Below are positions 1 to 7,714 of a DNA stretch of 64,000 nucleotides, piece by piece. Origin of the DNA: Clostridia bacterium (GTDB lineage Bacteria; Bacillota; Clostridia; TANB77; CAG-508); the NCBI GenBank assembly GCA_017524665.1, contig JAFXVF010000013.1:124001-188000 (forward strand). Direction: 5' to 3'. The notes beneath the pieces were generated by a model. That model was not told where the DNA came from. It saw only the letters and a program-made list of their open reading frames with translations, and did no database searches. Position 1 is the stretch's first letter. The number at the start of each line of letters is the position of its first letter. The position numbers were made by a program, and so were the translations under genes.

Positions 1-762
1 TTGTCCATCAATTGTCGCTGTTATTTTGTATATACCGGATTCTGTTATATAAAAATCTCCGTCATAAAAATCATAATTATATGTTAAAATTGTTTCCTCA
101 TTTGGGCCTACAATTGAAATTTCTCTATTAAGGTCATCATTAAAATGCATTTCCATAGTCCACATGCATAATAGATGGTCATATGTATATCCACAATCTA
201 AAGCTACTCTTGTTATTTCATTTTTGACATCATTGATTGTATATACATTTATAGCATCCAATAAAGCACTAAGTTTGGCTCCCTCAGTTGAGTTTTGCAA
301 ACTATCTAAATCGTAGTAAATTAGCATTTCATTTAATGCGTTTTCATATGAATCGCCTCTTTCTTCTGCATATTTATTAATCATCTCCCTGAGCTCTTCA
401 GTTGAATTAATATTTTCTGCTTGAAGATATGGTAAAAGTGTATTTAGTTTTTCTTCTTCACTCATTCCAGTCCAATCTATTGTAAATTTAACCATATTAT
501 CTTCCTGTGTAGCTGTAATCGTTACTTCTCTAAAAAGTCTGTCATAATAATTTAAGTAATAGTTTATTGAATTATCTTCTTCTGCAACTTTTATATTCCA
601 TTTTTCTACTGAGCTATTTGTTTTTTTAAATAAGCTTTCTTGATTTAAGCTCAATGATATTACTGTTCCTACTAAAATAACTAATACAATTACTGTTATT
701 ACTAATGCAATAAGTGTAATACCGTTACTGGCTTTATGGCTCATTTTTACTGGCTCTTTCAT
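1..762 (-). CDS. Prepilin-like (class III signal peptide) protein, 3' end outside window
   Basis: The N-terminus has a short Lys-containing leader, then Gly and the hydrophobic stretch ITLIALVITVIVLVILVGT (residues about 15-33), the signature of a type IV prepilin/pseudopilin cut by prepilin peptidase after Gly. The usual Glu at mature position 5 is replaced by Ala, as in all the paralogues in this window. After the helix comes the family's shared KTNSSVEKWN segment, then a variable domain that I do not recognise. The start is the ATG at 762 with GGGGAG nine bases upstream; a second Met lies six codons in. The reading frame is open to the window edge, so the C-terminus is missing. A prepilin peptidase is encoded at 42235-42988. 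The function (pilus subunit or secreted adhesin) is inferred. Confidence 0.8.
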   Translation of the reverse strand, partial: MKEPVKMSHKASNGITLIALVITVIVLVILVGTVISLSLNQESLFKKTNSSVEKWNIKVAEEDNSINYYLNYYDRLFREVTITATQEDNMVKFTIDWTGMSEEEKLNTLLPYLQAENINSTEELREMINKYAEERGDSYENALNEMLIYYDLDSLQNSTEGAKLSALLDAINVYTINDVKNEITRVALDCGYTYDHLLCMWTMEMHFNDDLNREISIVGPNEETILTYNYDFYDGDFYITESGIYKITATIDGQ

Positions 763-794
763 GTTGGTTGTCTCCCCTTTATTCTTTTGTTATC

Positions 795-2453
795 TTAAAA
801 AATTCCTACAATGTTTCCATCTTCGTCTAAGTCAATATGCTCTGCAGCTGGTACTCTAGGTAATCCCGGCATTGTAAATATGCTACCAGCATAAACTACA
901 ATGAATCCTGCTCCTGTTTTTGGTGTTAAGTCTCTAACATGTATTATATATTCTTCTTTACATTCAAGGTTTTTTGGATCATCTGAAAGTGAATATTGTG
1001 TTTTTGCAATGCATATTGGTAATCCGTCTAGTTTCATACTTTCAATTGTTTTTATTGTTTCTTTTGCTTTGTCTGATAGTTCTACGTCTTTTGCTCCATA
1101 TATGTTTTGTGCAACTTTTCTAATCTTTTCTTCTAGGCTATCTTTTAAGTCATATGTATAGTTTATTTTTGTTTCGTTCTCGCATAATTTAGAAACCTTT
1201 TGTGCAAGGTCTTCTGCACCCTCTCCACCTTTTGCCCATGCTTCAACTAAGCTTAGGCTTACGTCTTCTTCTTTTAACATGCTTCTTAATAGTTCTATTT
1301 CATTTTCAGTGTCTTGAGTGTATCTATTTATAGCAACAATTACATTTGCACCAAAGTTTTTCAAGTTTCTTATATGTCTTTTAAGGTTTTCGTATCCTTT
1401 TTTTAGATACTCTAAGCTTTCATTGTTAAGTTCTTCTGTTTTCATTCCGCCATGGTATTTTAAAGCTTTTATTGTTGCAACACATACTGTAACATTTGGT
1501 GTCTTTCCTAAAAGCCTTGTTTTAATGTCCATAAATTTTTCTGCTCCTAGGTCAGCTCCGAATCCGGCTTCTGTTATAACATAGTCTGCAAGTTTTAGGC
1601 CTAGCTTTGTTGCTACAACACTATTGCATCCATGTGCAATATTGGCAAATGGTCCACCATGCACTATAGCTGGTGTATGTTCCAATGTCTGTACAAGGTT
1701 TGGCTTTAATGCATCTTTTAATAGTACAGTTAAAGCGCCTTCTGCATTTAACTCTCTTGCGTATATTGGTTCATTTTTGCTGTTATATCCAACTAGAATG
1801 TTTCCTAATCTCTTTTTAAGGTCATCTATGTCAGTTGCTAAGCAGAATATAGCCATTATCTCTGATGCAGCAGTAATATCAAATCCGTCTTCTCTTGGCT
1901 CTAGATTTTTTTCACCTGACAAACCAATTTGTATCTTTCTTAGAGATCTATCATTTACATCTAAGCAACGTCTCCATATAACTTCTTTAAAGTCTAATTT
2001 GTTTCCGAAATAGATATGATTGTCAATCATACTTGCCAATAGGTTATTTGCAGAAGTAATCGCATGTATGTCTCCTGTAAAATGCAAATTGATGTCTTCC
2101 ATTGGAGCTATTTGAGCATGTCCTCCACCTGTTGCTCCACCTTTCATTCCAAATACAGGACCTTGTGAAGGCTCACGTAATACTGCAATTGATTTCTTTC
2201 CAATTTTTCTTAAGCCATCAGCTAATCCTATTGCAACTGTTGTTTTTCCTTCGCCTAATGGAGTTGGGTTTATGGCTGTTACAAGAATTAGTTTCCCATC
2301 TTCTTTTTTAGAAAGTCTTTCATATACTTCATTTGAAATTTTTGCTTTAAACTTTCCATATGGCTCTAATTCATCATCTTTAATCATTATTTCTTCAGCA
2401 ATTTTGTTTATAGGGTTTAATTTTGTGTTTCTTGCAATTTCTATATCTGTCAT
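795..2453 (-). CDS. fhs: Formate--tetrahydrofolate ligase
   Basis: Catalyses the ATP-dependent formation of 10-formyl-tetrahydrofolate from formate and THF in cytoplasmic one-carbon metabolism (purines, fMet-tRNA and, in acetogens, the methyl branch of the Wood-Ljungdahl pathway). At 552 residues it is close to the usual ~556. The P-loop-like TPLGEGKTT is at residues 64-72, followed by conserved REPSQGPVFGMKGGATGGG and the C-terminal TGAGFIVVYAGSI. The start ATG is preceded by AAGGGAGG. It follows the DUF212 gene at 19 bases and so may be the last gene of the asp23-nusB-xse run. The 10-formyl-THF it makes is the substrate of Fmt, encoded nearby. Identification is very secure. Confidence 0.97.
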   Translation of the reverse strand: MTDIEIARNTKLNPINKIAEEIMIKDDELEPYGKFKAKISNEVYERLSKKEDGKLILVTAINPTPLGEGKTTVAIGLADGLRKIGKKSIAVLREPSQGPVFGMKGGATGGGHAQIAPMEDINLHFTGDIHAITSANNLLASMIDNHIYFGNKLDFKEVIWRRCLDVNDRSLRKIQIGLSGEKNLEPREDGFDITAASEIMAIFCLATDIDDLKKRLGNILVGYNSKNEPIYARELNAEGALTVLLKDALKPNLVQTLEHTPAIVHGGPFANIAHGCNSVVATKLGLKLADYVITEAGFGADLGAEKFMDIKTRLLGKTPNVTVCVATIKALKYHGGMKTEELNNESLEYLKKGYENLKRHIRNLKNFGANVIVAINRYTQDTENEIELLRSMLKEEDVSLSLVEAWAKGGEGAEDLAQKVSKLCENETKINYTYDLKDSLEEKIRKVAQNIYGAKDVELSDKAKETIKTIESMKLDGLPICIAKTQYSLSDDPKNLECKEEYIIHVRDLTPKTGAGFIVVYAGSIFTMPGLPRVPAAEHIDLDEDGNIVGIF

Positions 2454-2471
2454 AATTTTACCTCCCTTTTA

Positions 2472-2912
2472 TTATAACAATCCTCCAACTAGGAATCCAA
2501 CAATAGCACCTATAATAACTTGCTTAGGTGTATGTCCTAATACTTCTACAAGTTTTTCTTGAACCTGTACCGATGTAAGTCCTGGTGTTTCAATTATTTG
2601 ATTAAGCATCTTTGCTTGTTTTCCAGCTGCTCTACGAACTCCAGCAGCGTCATACATTACAACAAATGCAAAAATCAGTGATATTGCAAATATTCCAGAG
2701 CTAAATCCGTATTCCTTGCCTACTAATGCAGTAAGACAACAAACAACAGCCGAATGTGAACTTGGCATCCCGCCTGCTCCTAGAATTCTTTTAAAATTAA
2801 ATTTTTTTGTTGTAATTAGGTCTACAATTACTTTAGTTACTTGTATGAAAAACCACGTTATTACTGGTAAATATACAAATTTGCTTGTTACTATTTCTAA
2901 AAAAACATCCAT
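2472..2912 (-). CDS. Divergent PAP2 family (DUF212/YuiD-like) membrane protein
   Basis: 146 residues with several hydrophobic segments (about 15-32, 54-64, 73-87, 132-146). The family signatures are GMPSSHSA (about 48-55) and DAAGVRRAAGKQA (88-100), which resemble the phosphatase motifs of PAP2 phosphatases in divergent form. The biochemical activity of this family is not firmly established; a lipid phosphatase-type role at the membrane is inferred. The start at 2912 lies six bases after the xseB stop, so it is probably co-transcribed with xseAB. Confidence 0.85.
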   Translation of the reverse strand: MDVFLEIVTSKFVYLPVITWFFIQVTKVIVDLITTKKFNFKRILGAGGMPSSHSAVVCCLTALVGKEYGFSSGIFAISLIFAFVVMYDAAGVRRAAGKQAKMLNQIIETPGLTSVQVQEKLVEVLGHTPKQVIIGAIVGFLVGGLL

Positions 2913-2917
2913 ATCTT

Positions 2918-3136
2918 TTAGCCTTCTTCTCCTGTGAAACTTTCTTCAACAATTTCATCTTCTTTTTGTATTAAAATATTTATTTTTTTCTCTGCTTCAT
3001 CTAATATTTTACTTGCTTTTTTTGAAAGTTCCATTCCTTCTTCAAATTTTTTTACTGATTCTTCAAGGTTTAAATCACCCTTTTCCAGTTCTCCTGTAAT
3101 TGTTTCTAATTTTTTCATTGTTTCTTCAAAGTTCAT
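2918..3136 (-). CDS. xseB: Exodeoxyribonuclease VII small subunit
   Basis: Small helical subunit of exonuclease VII, which degrades single-stranded DNA to oligonucleotides. The sequence starts MNFEETMKKLETITGELEKG and continues with the family's NLEESVKKFEEGMEL pattern and a C-terminal acidic tail. I chose the ATG at 3136 (72 residues) because GGGGG lies eight bases upstream. An in-frame ATG at 3151 overlaps the xseA stop (TAATG) and would add five residues. Either way it is translationally coupled to xseA. Confidence 0.93.
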   Translation of the reverse strand: MNFEETMKKLETITGELEKGDLNLEESVKKFEEGMELSKKASKILDEAEKKINILIQKEDEIVEESFTGEEG

Positions 3137-3150
3137 TCTGTTTTCCCCCA

Positions 3151-4338
3151 TTACATTATTTTTGCATTTTTACTTCCATCACTAAATAATAGCTGTATTT
3201 CATCTTCTGAGTTTAGCATACTTGCAGTTTTTATGATTTTCCCATCTTTTTCAGTTATGCAATATCCTCTTGTAAGTGTTTTAAGCGGGCTTAAAGTGTC
3301 TAGTTTTGATATTACCTTTCCAGCTGTTACTTTTGATTGGTTTAATTTTATATTTATTGAATTAATCATTATTTTCACATTTTTATCTATTAAAACGTAT
3401 TCATCATTTATTCTCTGTTTTGGCATTGTGTATGCCCTTGATTTCATGCATTTTTCATATCTCATTCGCATAAGTTCAGTTTTACGTTTTAATAATACTT
3501 TGTATCTGGTTCTATAGTTTTCAAGTTTTTGTTTTAGTTCAAAAACATCTGCTACTGCAAGTTCCGCAGCAGCTGATGGTGTTGGTGCTCTTAAGTCTGC
3601 TACGAAATCGGCTATTGTAAAGTCGGTTTCATGTCCAACTGCAGATATTATAGGTATTTCTGAATCATATATTGCCCTTGCAACAATTTCTTCATTAAAT
3701 GGCCATAAATCTTCTAAAGATCCACCGCCTCTTGCTAGTATTAGCACATCTGCTAGCTTATTATCGTTCATTGTTTTAATTGCACTTGCAATTTTTTCTG
3801 CTGCTCCTTCTCCTTGTACTGGTACTGGTAGCAGTCTTATGTATACATTAGGATTCCTTCTAGTACTAACATTTATTATGTCTCTAATAACAGATCCTGT
3901 CTTTGATGTAAGTACTCCTACGACTTTAGGCATCATAGGGAGTTTCTTTTTATGTTCTTTATCAAATAGTCCTTCTTTTTCAAGTTTAGCCTTTAATTCT
4001 TTATAGGCTGTATATAATGCACCCATGCCCTCTTCTTGCATGGCTTTTGCATATATTTGGTATACACCATCTCTTTCAAAAACAGAGACAGTACCAAACA
4101 CTAAAACTTTCATTCCATCTTTTGGGGTAAAATTTAAAGTAGCTGTTTGTCCTTTAAACATAATGCACTTAATAAGAGAATTTTCATCTTTTAAAGTAAA
4201 ATACATATGACCTGTATAATGTAATTTAAAATTTGATATCTCTCCTTTTACAAGCACGTTGTTTAAAAATTCATCACTTGCTACTTTATCTTTCATATAT
4301 TTATTTAATTCAGTTACGGTAATTGGCTCTATTTTCAT
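3151..4338 (-). CDS. xseA: Exodeoxyribonuclease VII large subunit
   Basis: Catalytic subunit of exonuclease VII. 395 residues. An N-terminal OB-fold (about 1-100, starting EPITVTELNKYMKD) is followed by the catalytic core with GVLTSKTGSVIRDI, the RGGGSLEDLWPFNEE motif near residue 205, and AVGHETDFTIADFVADLRAPTPSAAAE. A long helical region follows, then a C-terminal TRGY segment. It is slightly shorter than the E. coli protein, as is common in Firmicutes. Start at 4338 with GGGAG upstream; it follows nusB by 16 bases and overlaps the potential upstream xseB start by one base. Confidence 0.97.
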   Translation of the reverse strand: MKIEPITVTELNKYMKDKVASDEFLNNVLVKGEISNFKLHYTGHMYFTLKDENSLIKCIMFKGQTATLNFTPKDGMKVLVFGTVSVFERDGVYQIYAKAMQEEGMGALYTAYKELKAKLEKEGLFDKEHKKKLPMMPKVVGVLTSKTGSVIRDIINVSTRRNPNVYIRLLPVPVQGEGAAEKIASAIKTMNDNKLADVLILARGGGSLEDLWPFNEEIVARAIYDSEIPIISAVGHETDFTIADFVADLRAPTPSAAAELAVADVFELKQKLENYRTRYKVLLKRKTELMRMRYEKCMKSRAYTMPKQRINDEYVLIDKNVKIMINSINIKLNQSKVTAGKVISKLDTLSPLKTLTRGYCITEKDGKIIKTASMLNSEDEIQLLFSDGSKNAKIM

Positions 4339-4354
4339 AAGCTAATGCTCCCTT

Positions 4355-4753
4355 TTATTCATTTACAATACTTGCTAGTATCCCATTTACAAACACATGG
4401 GAATTGTCTTCTCCATATTTTTTTGAAAGTTCTACAACTTCATTTATAATTGCCTTGTATGGTAGATTTTGATACTTAATTTCTAGTATTGCAAGTTTTA
4501 AAAGGGCTAGGCTTACTTTTGAAATTCTTTCGATTTTCCAGTCAGCCTTAAGGTTTTGCTCTATTAATTTAATAATTTCATCTTTGTTTTCGTTTATTCC
4601 TGTAACAATGTCGCTAACATATTTCTTTGCATTTTCGTCAGTAATCTCATAGTTAGCAAAGAAATCGTCTATTTGACTTGCATCTAGGTCTTTTTGTATT
4701 TCTGCACCATATAAAAATTTAAAAGCAATTTCCCTCATTGCTGATCTGTTCAT
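4355..4753 (-). CDS. nusB: Transcription antitermination factor NusB
   Basis: NusB (with NusE/S10) binds boxA RNA and supports antitermination of rRNA operons. Around 132 all-helical residues beginning MNRSAMREIAFKFLYGAEIQ, with the family's KISKVSLALLKLAILEI- and YKAIINEVVELSKKYG-type segments. I start it at the ATG at 4753 because GGAGG sits seven bases upstream. The longer frame from 4765 would begin with a TTG that overlaps this ribosome-binding site. It sits between the DUF2273 gene and xseA, the usual Clostridia arrangement. Confidence 0.95.
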   Translation of the reverse strand: MNRSAMREIAFKFLYGAEIQKDLDASQIDDFFANYEITDENAKKYVSDIVTGINENKDEIIKLIEQNLKADWKIERISKVSLALLKLAILEIKYQNLPYKAIINEVVELSKKYGEDNSHVFVNGILASIVNE

Positions 4754-4791
4754 CTTTTCCTCCAATTATTAGCCAAAAAGCAGAGGTCAGA

Positions 4792-4816
4792 AACCTTTTT
4801 ATCATATGATTTCTGA
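4792..4816 (-). terminator. Hairpin between DUF2273 gene and nusB
   Basis: GTCAGAAA and TTTCTGAC form an inverted repeat around a short AT-rich loop, in the gap between the DUF2273 stop and nusB. A leaky terminator or processing hairpin is plausible. The position is approximate. Confidence 0.45.
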
Positions 4817-4827
4817 CACTTTACTTT

Positions 4828-5031
4828 TTATAACTTATCAATAAAATTTTTAACTTTTTCTTTTACTTCCATCTTGTTATGTTGAATATAGTTTCCAATA
4901 AAAGCTCCAATAAAAATAAGGATAATTCCGATAATTAGTCTGTATAGATTTGTAAAAAGAAGTAATATTCCTACTAAAATTCCAATAATAGCGCCTCTAT
5001 ACTCTATTAAAAACTTTTTAAATCCTTCCAC
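4828..5031 (-). CDS. DUF2273 small membrane protein
   Basis: 67 residues starting at GTG (AGGAGG eight bases upstream), with two adjacent membrane segments (about 12-28 and 30-47: AIIGILVGILLLF and LIIGIILIFIGAFIGNYIQ) and a Lys-rich cytoplasmic tail. This is the DUF2273 family that regularly accompanies Asp23/AmaP genes in Firmicutes. The gap to the AmaP stop is four bases. The role is presumed to lie with the Asp23 envelope-stress complex at the membrane. Confidence 0.85.
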   Translation of the reverse strand: MEGFKKFLIEYRGAIIGILVGILLLFTNLYRLIIGIILIFIGAFIGNYIQHNKMEVKEKVKNFIDKL

Positions 5032-5034
5032 TTA

Positions 5035-5595
5035 TTATTCCTCCTTTTTAGCAGGTTCTTGCTTAGGAGCAATATTTCTAACTCTAATATTTACTTCTTT
5101 AACTTCAAGGTCTAAAGATGTTTTTATTGTTTCTTTAATTCTTGCTTGTAAATTATTAGATAGATCTTTTATTATTGTTCCAGGTTTTACTGTAAGATTT
5201 ACAAGTACTCTTACATTGTTTTCGTCATCTAGGAAAACTCTGCTATTGATGCTTTCAGTATTTTCAAATCCTTTTACAACACTATTTGTTAGGTTTTCTA
5301 ATGTTTCTCTTGTGACCATTAATTTGCCACTGTCGTTTTCAAGCATTAAGCCTTCTTTTCCGTTTTGCTCTTCTGAAGAGCCATCAAAAAATACAGCTTT
5401 TATTGCTAATAAAATGAAAACCACGCAAGCACCTAAAATAATATTTGAGACAACATTATTAGCTAATCCCATTTTTATCATTTCATGGATTACATCTATA
5501 TCCAACCATCCAAATATTACTAAACAAAAAAGTACAGATATAATAAGCATAATGTTTGAGAATAGAGCTAATGTAATTTTTTCGATAATTTTCAT
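5035..5595 (-). CDS. amaP: Alkaline shock response membrane anchor protein AmaP
   Basis: 186 residues. Two N-terminal transmembrane helices (about 8-30 and 48-70) are followed by a soluble domain that is itself Asp23-like: it ends in GTIIKDLSNNLQARIKETIK and a VNIRVRNIAP strand. In staphylococci AmaP tethers Asp23 to the membrane. The gene lies directly after the Asp23 gene (12-base gap) and before the DUF2273 gene, the standard trio. ATG start with AGGAAGGA upstream. Confidence 0.9.
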   Translation of the reverse strand: MKIIEKITLALFSNIMLIISVLFCLVIFGWLDIDVIHEMIKMGLANNVVSNIILGACVVFILLAIKAVFFDGSSEEQNGKEGLMLENDSGKLMVTRETLENLTNSVVKGFENTESINSRVFLDDENNVRVLVNLTVKPGTIIKDLSNNLQARIKETIKTSLDLEVKEVNIRVRNIAPKQEPAKKEE

Positions 5596-5607
5596 ATTAA
5601 TTCCTTC

Positions 5608-6045
5608 CTATTCTTCTTTATTTGATTCTTCTTCAACAGTACCATCAGGAACTGTTGTAACTCCTTGTACATGTACATTTACTTCTAATACGTTTAATCC
5701 TGTCATTGTCTCAACAGCTTTTTTAACTCTGTTTTGTATTTCAAAAGCAACTTCTGGAATTCTTGTTCCATATTCGACTATAATGTTAACATCGATTTTT
5801 GCTTCTTTTTCTCCAACTTCTACTTTTATACCTTTAGCAAGGTTTTTCTTTCCGCTTAATACTTCTGATATTCCACCAGCAAATCCGCCAGACATTCCAG
5901 CTACTCCTGGTACTTCAGATACAGCTACGCCTGCTATTACAGCAACAACATCATCTGCTATTTTTATTGAATTTGGTTCTTCGTTTTTTACCTCCTCTGC
6001 TGCTGCTTCAACTTCATTTACTTTTAATTCTTCATTCTCTTCCAT
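5608..6045 (-). CDS. Asp23/Gls24 family envelope stress response protein
   Basis: 145 residues. After an acidic N-terminal stretch, the Asp23 domain runs from about residue 27 (IKIADDVVAVIAGVAVSEVP) through GVAGMSGGFAGGISEVLSGK to EVNVHVQGVT, with a Glu-rich tail. Members form a membrane-proximal layer involved in envelope stress and are held by AmaP, encoded next. The ATG has AGGAGG at ideal spacing. A sigma-A-type promoter lies just upstream (6093-6121), so this is probably the first gene of the asp23-amaP-DUF2273-nusB-xse operon. Confidence 0.93.
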   Translation of the reverse strand: MEENEELKVNEVEAAAEEVKNEEPNSIKIADDVVAVIAGVAVSEVPGVAGMSGGFAGGISEVLSGKKNLAKGIKVEVGEKEAKIDVNIIVEYGTRIPEVAFEIQNRVKKAVETMTGLNVLEVNVHVQGVTTVPDGTVEEESNKEE

Positions 6046-6092
6046 AATAAACCTCCTATATTTTTTATATAAATATAATTTATGTCCTTCTT

Positions 6093-6121
6093 AGTATACC
6101 AATATATTATATTTTTTACAA
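6093..6121 (-). promoter_or_regulatory. Sigma-A-type promoter for the asp23 operon
   Basis: On the minus strand TTGTAA and TATACT are separated by 17 bases, about 50 bases upstream of the Asp23 start codon. It is positioned to drive asp23 and the genes behind it. Confidence 0.55.
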
Positions 6122-6150
6122 CTATTTTTTATAATGTTTTAGTTTATATT

Positions 6151-7140
6151 TTATTCCTTTTCAAACATATCTGCCGCATTTATATGGTTGCCTCTTAAAA
6201 AATCTCCAAATGGCATTCGTTTTGCATTCTCTCCTTGCACTTCTAATAGTGAAAGAATGCCTTCTTTAGCCTTTACGTAAAATCCTGCTTTATCATTTAC
6301 ATATAATATTGTGCCTGGTGCTATGTTCTTAAATTTATAGTCATATTCTTTAAATTCATTGAATTTATCAAAGAAGTTCTCATTTGTCATTGCATCAACT
6401 TTCCAAAATTTTATTTTTTTTCCGTTTAAGAAGCTGTATGCACCCATTATAGGATTTAGTCCTCTTACTAGGTTTTTGATTTCTCTTGCATTTTTTTCTT
6501 CCCAGTCGATATTTGCCATTTCCTTATTAAGCATTGGGGCTAAAGAAAAATCGTCTCCTTGTTTTACTCTTTTTATAGTTCCATTTTCGATTTTCTTTAA
6601 TGTTTCTATTAATAGATTTGCTCCAATTTTAGATAATCTATCCCAAAGTTCTCCAGTTGTTTCATCTTCTCCAATTGTAACTTCTTCCTTTAGAAGCATG
6701 TCTCCTGTGTCCATCCCAGCATCCATATACATTGTTGTAATTCCTGTTACCTTTTCTCCATTAATTACTGCCCATTGAATAGGTGCTGCGCCTCTGTACT
6801 TTGGAAGTAGTGAACCATGAACATTTATGCATCCTAGTTTTGGAATGTCCAGAAGTTCTTGTGGTAGTATTTTTCCATATGCAACTACACAAATAATGTC
6901 TGGCTTTAATTTTCGTATTTCGTCTAGGAATTCTGTATTTTTTCTAACTTTTTCTGGTTGCATTACTTTTAAACCATGCTCTTGTGCAAATTGTTTTACA
7001 GGAGAAGCTACTAATTTCATTCCTCTGCCTTGTGGCTTGTCTATATTTGTAACGACAGCCAATATGTCATACTTAGCATTATGCAAAGCTTCCAATGACT
7101 CTTTTGCAAAATCTGGTGTTCCCATAAATACTACTTTCAT
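6151..7140 (-). CDS. fmt: Methionyl-tRNA formyltransferase
   Basis: Transfers the formyl group of 10-formyl-THF to initiator Met-tRNA. 329 residues, slightly longer than E. coli Fmt. N-terminal MKVVFMGTPDFA, formyl-transferase signature NVHGSLLPKYRGAAPIQWA (about 107-125, with the catalytic Asn and His), MDAGMDTGDML carrying the catalytic Asp, and a C-terminal tRNA-binding OB domain (about 205-329). Start at 7140 after AAGGGGGG. It follows def at 76 bases in a priA-def-fmt run, the normal bacterial grouping that adds and then removes the formyl group. Confidence 0.97.
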   Translation of the reverse strand: MKVVFMGTPDFAKESLEALHNAKYDILAVVTNIDKPQGRGMKLVASPVKQFAQEHGLKVMQPEKVRKNTEFLDEIRKLKPDIICVVAYGKILPQELLDIPKLGCINVHGSLLPKYRGAAPIQWAVINGEKVTGITTMYMDAGMDTGDMLLKEEVTIGEDETTGELWDRLSKIGANLLIETLKKIENGTIKRVKQGDDFSLAPMLNKEMANIDWEEKNAREIKNLVRGLNPIMGAYSFLNGKKIKFWKVDAMTNENFFDKFNEFKEYDYKFKNIAPGTILYVNDKAGFYVKAKEGILSLLEVQGENAKRMPFGDFLRGNHINAADMFEKE

Positions 7141-7216
7141 TTTTATCCCCCCTTGTCAATGGTGTTTGGTTGTTAGATTATACAAATACTAATCTATAAA
7201 TTCTAAATTCCAAATG

Positions 7217-7699
7217 CTATTTCTGGTCCTCTGGATTAATAATTTCTAATGTTCCAGGTAATATTTTGTCTATAAATAGTTCTCCATTAAGGTGATCTAC
7301 CTCATGGCAAATTGCTTGAGCTAAAAGCTCTTTTGCTTTTGTCTTAAATTCTTTGCCATTTTCATCTAGTGCTACAACTGTAACTTCATTTGGTCTTACT
7401 ATTTTTCCAAATTTGTTTGGAAAACTTAAGCATCCTTCTTCTACTGTTTGTTCTCCCTTTTCCTTAATAATCTTAGGATTTATTAATACAAGTCTTTCTC
7501 CTGGTTCACCTGTGTCGATTACTATTACTTTTTTAAGCACACCTACTTGTACAGCAGATAGGCCAACTCCGTTATATTTAACCATTGTTTCAAACATGTC
7601 ATTTATTAATTCTTTAATTTTTTCGTCTACTTTTTCTACTTCTCTTGATTTTTTTCTTAGGATTTCGTCTCCTTCTTCTCTTATTGTTCTTATTGCCAT
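7217..7699 (-). CDS. def: Peptide deformylase
   Basis: Metal-dependent removal of the N-formyl group from new proteins. 160 residues. All three catalytic motifs are present: GVGLSAVQVG (44-53), EGCLS (88-92, metal-ligand Cys) and the metal-binding HEVDH (132-136). Start at 7699 with AAGGAGG. The priA stop is 15 bases upstream and fmt follows downstream, so these genes are probably one operon. Confidence 0.97.
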   Translation of the reverse strand: MAIRTIREEGDEILRKKSREVEKVDEKIKELINDMFETMVKYNGVGLSAVQVGVLKKVIVIDTGEPGERLVLINPKIIKEKGEQTVEEGCLSFPNKFGKIVRPNEVTVVALDENGKEFKTKAKELLAQAICHEVDHLNGELFIDKILPGTLEIINPEDQK

Positions 7700-7714
7700 A
7701 TTTCCTCCTTATTA

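Noticed and set aside
901-2311. Several long plus-strand frames opposite fhs and similar ones opposite other genes
   Set aside because: They are antisense to a conserved gene, lack ribosome-binding sites and have low-complexity hydrophobic translations typical of shadows.
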